NCBI GenBank assembly: GCA_019421925.1
Contig: JAHZEH010000160.1
Location: forward strand, 1 to 5,345
From: Clostridia bacterium
GTDB lineage: Bacteria > Bacillota > Clostridia > Christensenellales > CALWSW01
DNA: 5,345 nt
Direction: 5' to 3'
Every line of letters starts with the position of its first letter. Positions within the stretch are counted from its first letter, which is position 1. Positions 5,276 through 5,345 of the stretch are shown here, piece by piece. The position numbers and the translations under genes are program-made. The notes below the pieces were generated by a model. The model worked only from the letters and a program-made list of their open reading frames with translations. It did not search any database and was not told the DNA's origin.

Positions 5276-5345
5276 CTGCGTCCTTTCCTCCTGGAGAGGC
5301 GGCCCCGCAGGATCAGAGCCCCACCCGAGATCATCCCCGCCCCCA
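5272..5345 (-). CDS. C-terminal end of an upstream gene, membrane-tail-like (partial)
   Basis: A minus-strand frame is open from the right edge and ends at TGA 5272-5274, which overlaps the kinase ATG as ATGA. Only 23 residues are visible, ending GGALILRGRLSRRKGRR. They read as the end of a hydrophobic helix followed by a strongly basic tail, the pattern of a C-terminal membrane anchor (single-span surface protein, possibly LPXTG-type) or of the last helix of a permease. The stop/start overlap and the kinase ribosome binding site lying inside this frame are typical of a real, translationally coupled gene pair. A second frame here is also open into the kinase but would only add a glycine-rich, low-complexity extension. 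Identity cannot be settled from so few residues. Confidence 0.5.
   Translation of the reverse strand, partial: GAGMISGGALILRGRLSRRKGRR
5281..5292 (-). promoter_or_regulatory. Ribosome binding site of the histidine kinase gene
   Basis: On the minus strand AGGAGG (5287-5292) is followed by AAAGGA (5281-5286), placed 11 and 5 bases before the ATG at 5275. This favours Met1 over the nearby Met3 (5267-5269), for which the spacing would be 17 and 11. The site lies inside the end of the upstream coding region. Confidence 0.7.

Noticed and set aside
5276..5344. A 5' extension of the histidine kinase upstream of the ATG at 5275
   Set aside because: The frame is open to the edge, but the added residues are glycine-rich and hydrophilic, and the AGGAGG/AAAGGA site just before ATG 5275 fits a start there. 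The overlapping ATGA frame is the better candidate for the upstream gene.

Overview
The window looks like chromosomal DNA from a GC-rich anaerobic member of the Clostridia, most likely in the Oscillospiraceae range (Flavonifractor, Pseudoflavonifractor or Intestinimonas type). This is inferred from protein style, not from a marker gene. The pointers are a permease/binding-protein fusion for osmolyte uptake, a Clostridia-type ferredoxin-like protein paired with a Crp/Fnr regulator, an AgrC/GHKL-type sensor kinase with a 7TM sensor, strong AGGAGG-type ribosome binding sites, and short intrinsic terminators shared by converging genes. I see no phage, IS, CRISPR, tRNA or rRNA, and no intergenic gap over 300 bases.

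Layout from left to right. (1) 1-1187 (+): the 3' part of an OpuCB-OpuCC/ProW-ProX-like fusion, a compatible-solute ABC permease joined to its substrate-binding domain. It ends at a bidirectional hairpin terminator (1197-1228). (2) 1257-1955 (-): a 232-aa iron-sulfur protein with an N-terminal ferredoxin-like domain and a cysteine-motif-rich C-terminal domain. (3) 1956-2042: a compact divergent control region with overlapping -10 elements on both strands and a perfect inverted repeat (TTGCA-AA-TGCAA). (4) 2043-2702 (+): a 219-aa Crp/Fnr-family regulator that starts at TTG behind a perfect Shine-Dalgarno. (5) 2788-3303 (+): a small lipoprotein whose mature part is cysteine-rich and carries in-frame tandem repeats (CPYQD...CPNRQD), followed by a second bidirectional terminator (3313-3342). 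(6) 3344-5275 (-): a 643-aa membrane sensor histidine kinase. Its ATG overlaps the TGA (ATGA) of a further gene that enters from the right edge (5272-5345, -), of which only the last 23 residues are visible.

How the parts may work together. The ferredoxin-like protein and the Crp/Fnr regulator form a divergent pair, so the regulator probably controls both itself and the iron-sulfur gene. In related Clostridia such pairs are often tied to redox or nitrosative stress (for example near hcp), but no hcp is visible here. The sensor kinase is translationally coupled to the gene upstream of it. Its response regulator is not in the window and, given the terminator just after the kinase, would be expected beyond the right edge. 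The least explained item is the cysteine-repeat lipoprotein.
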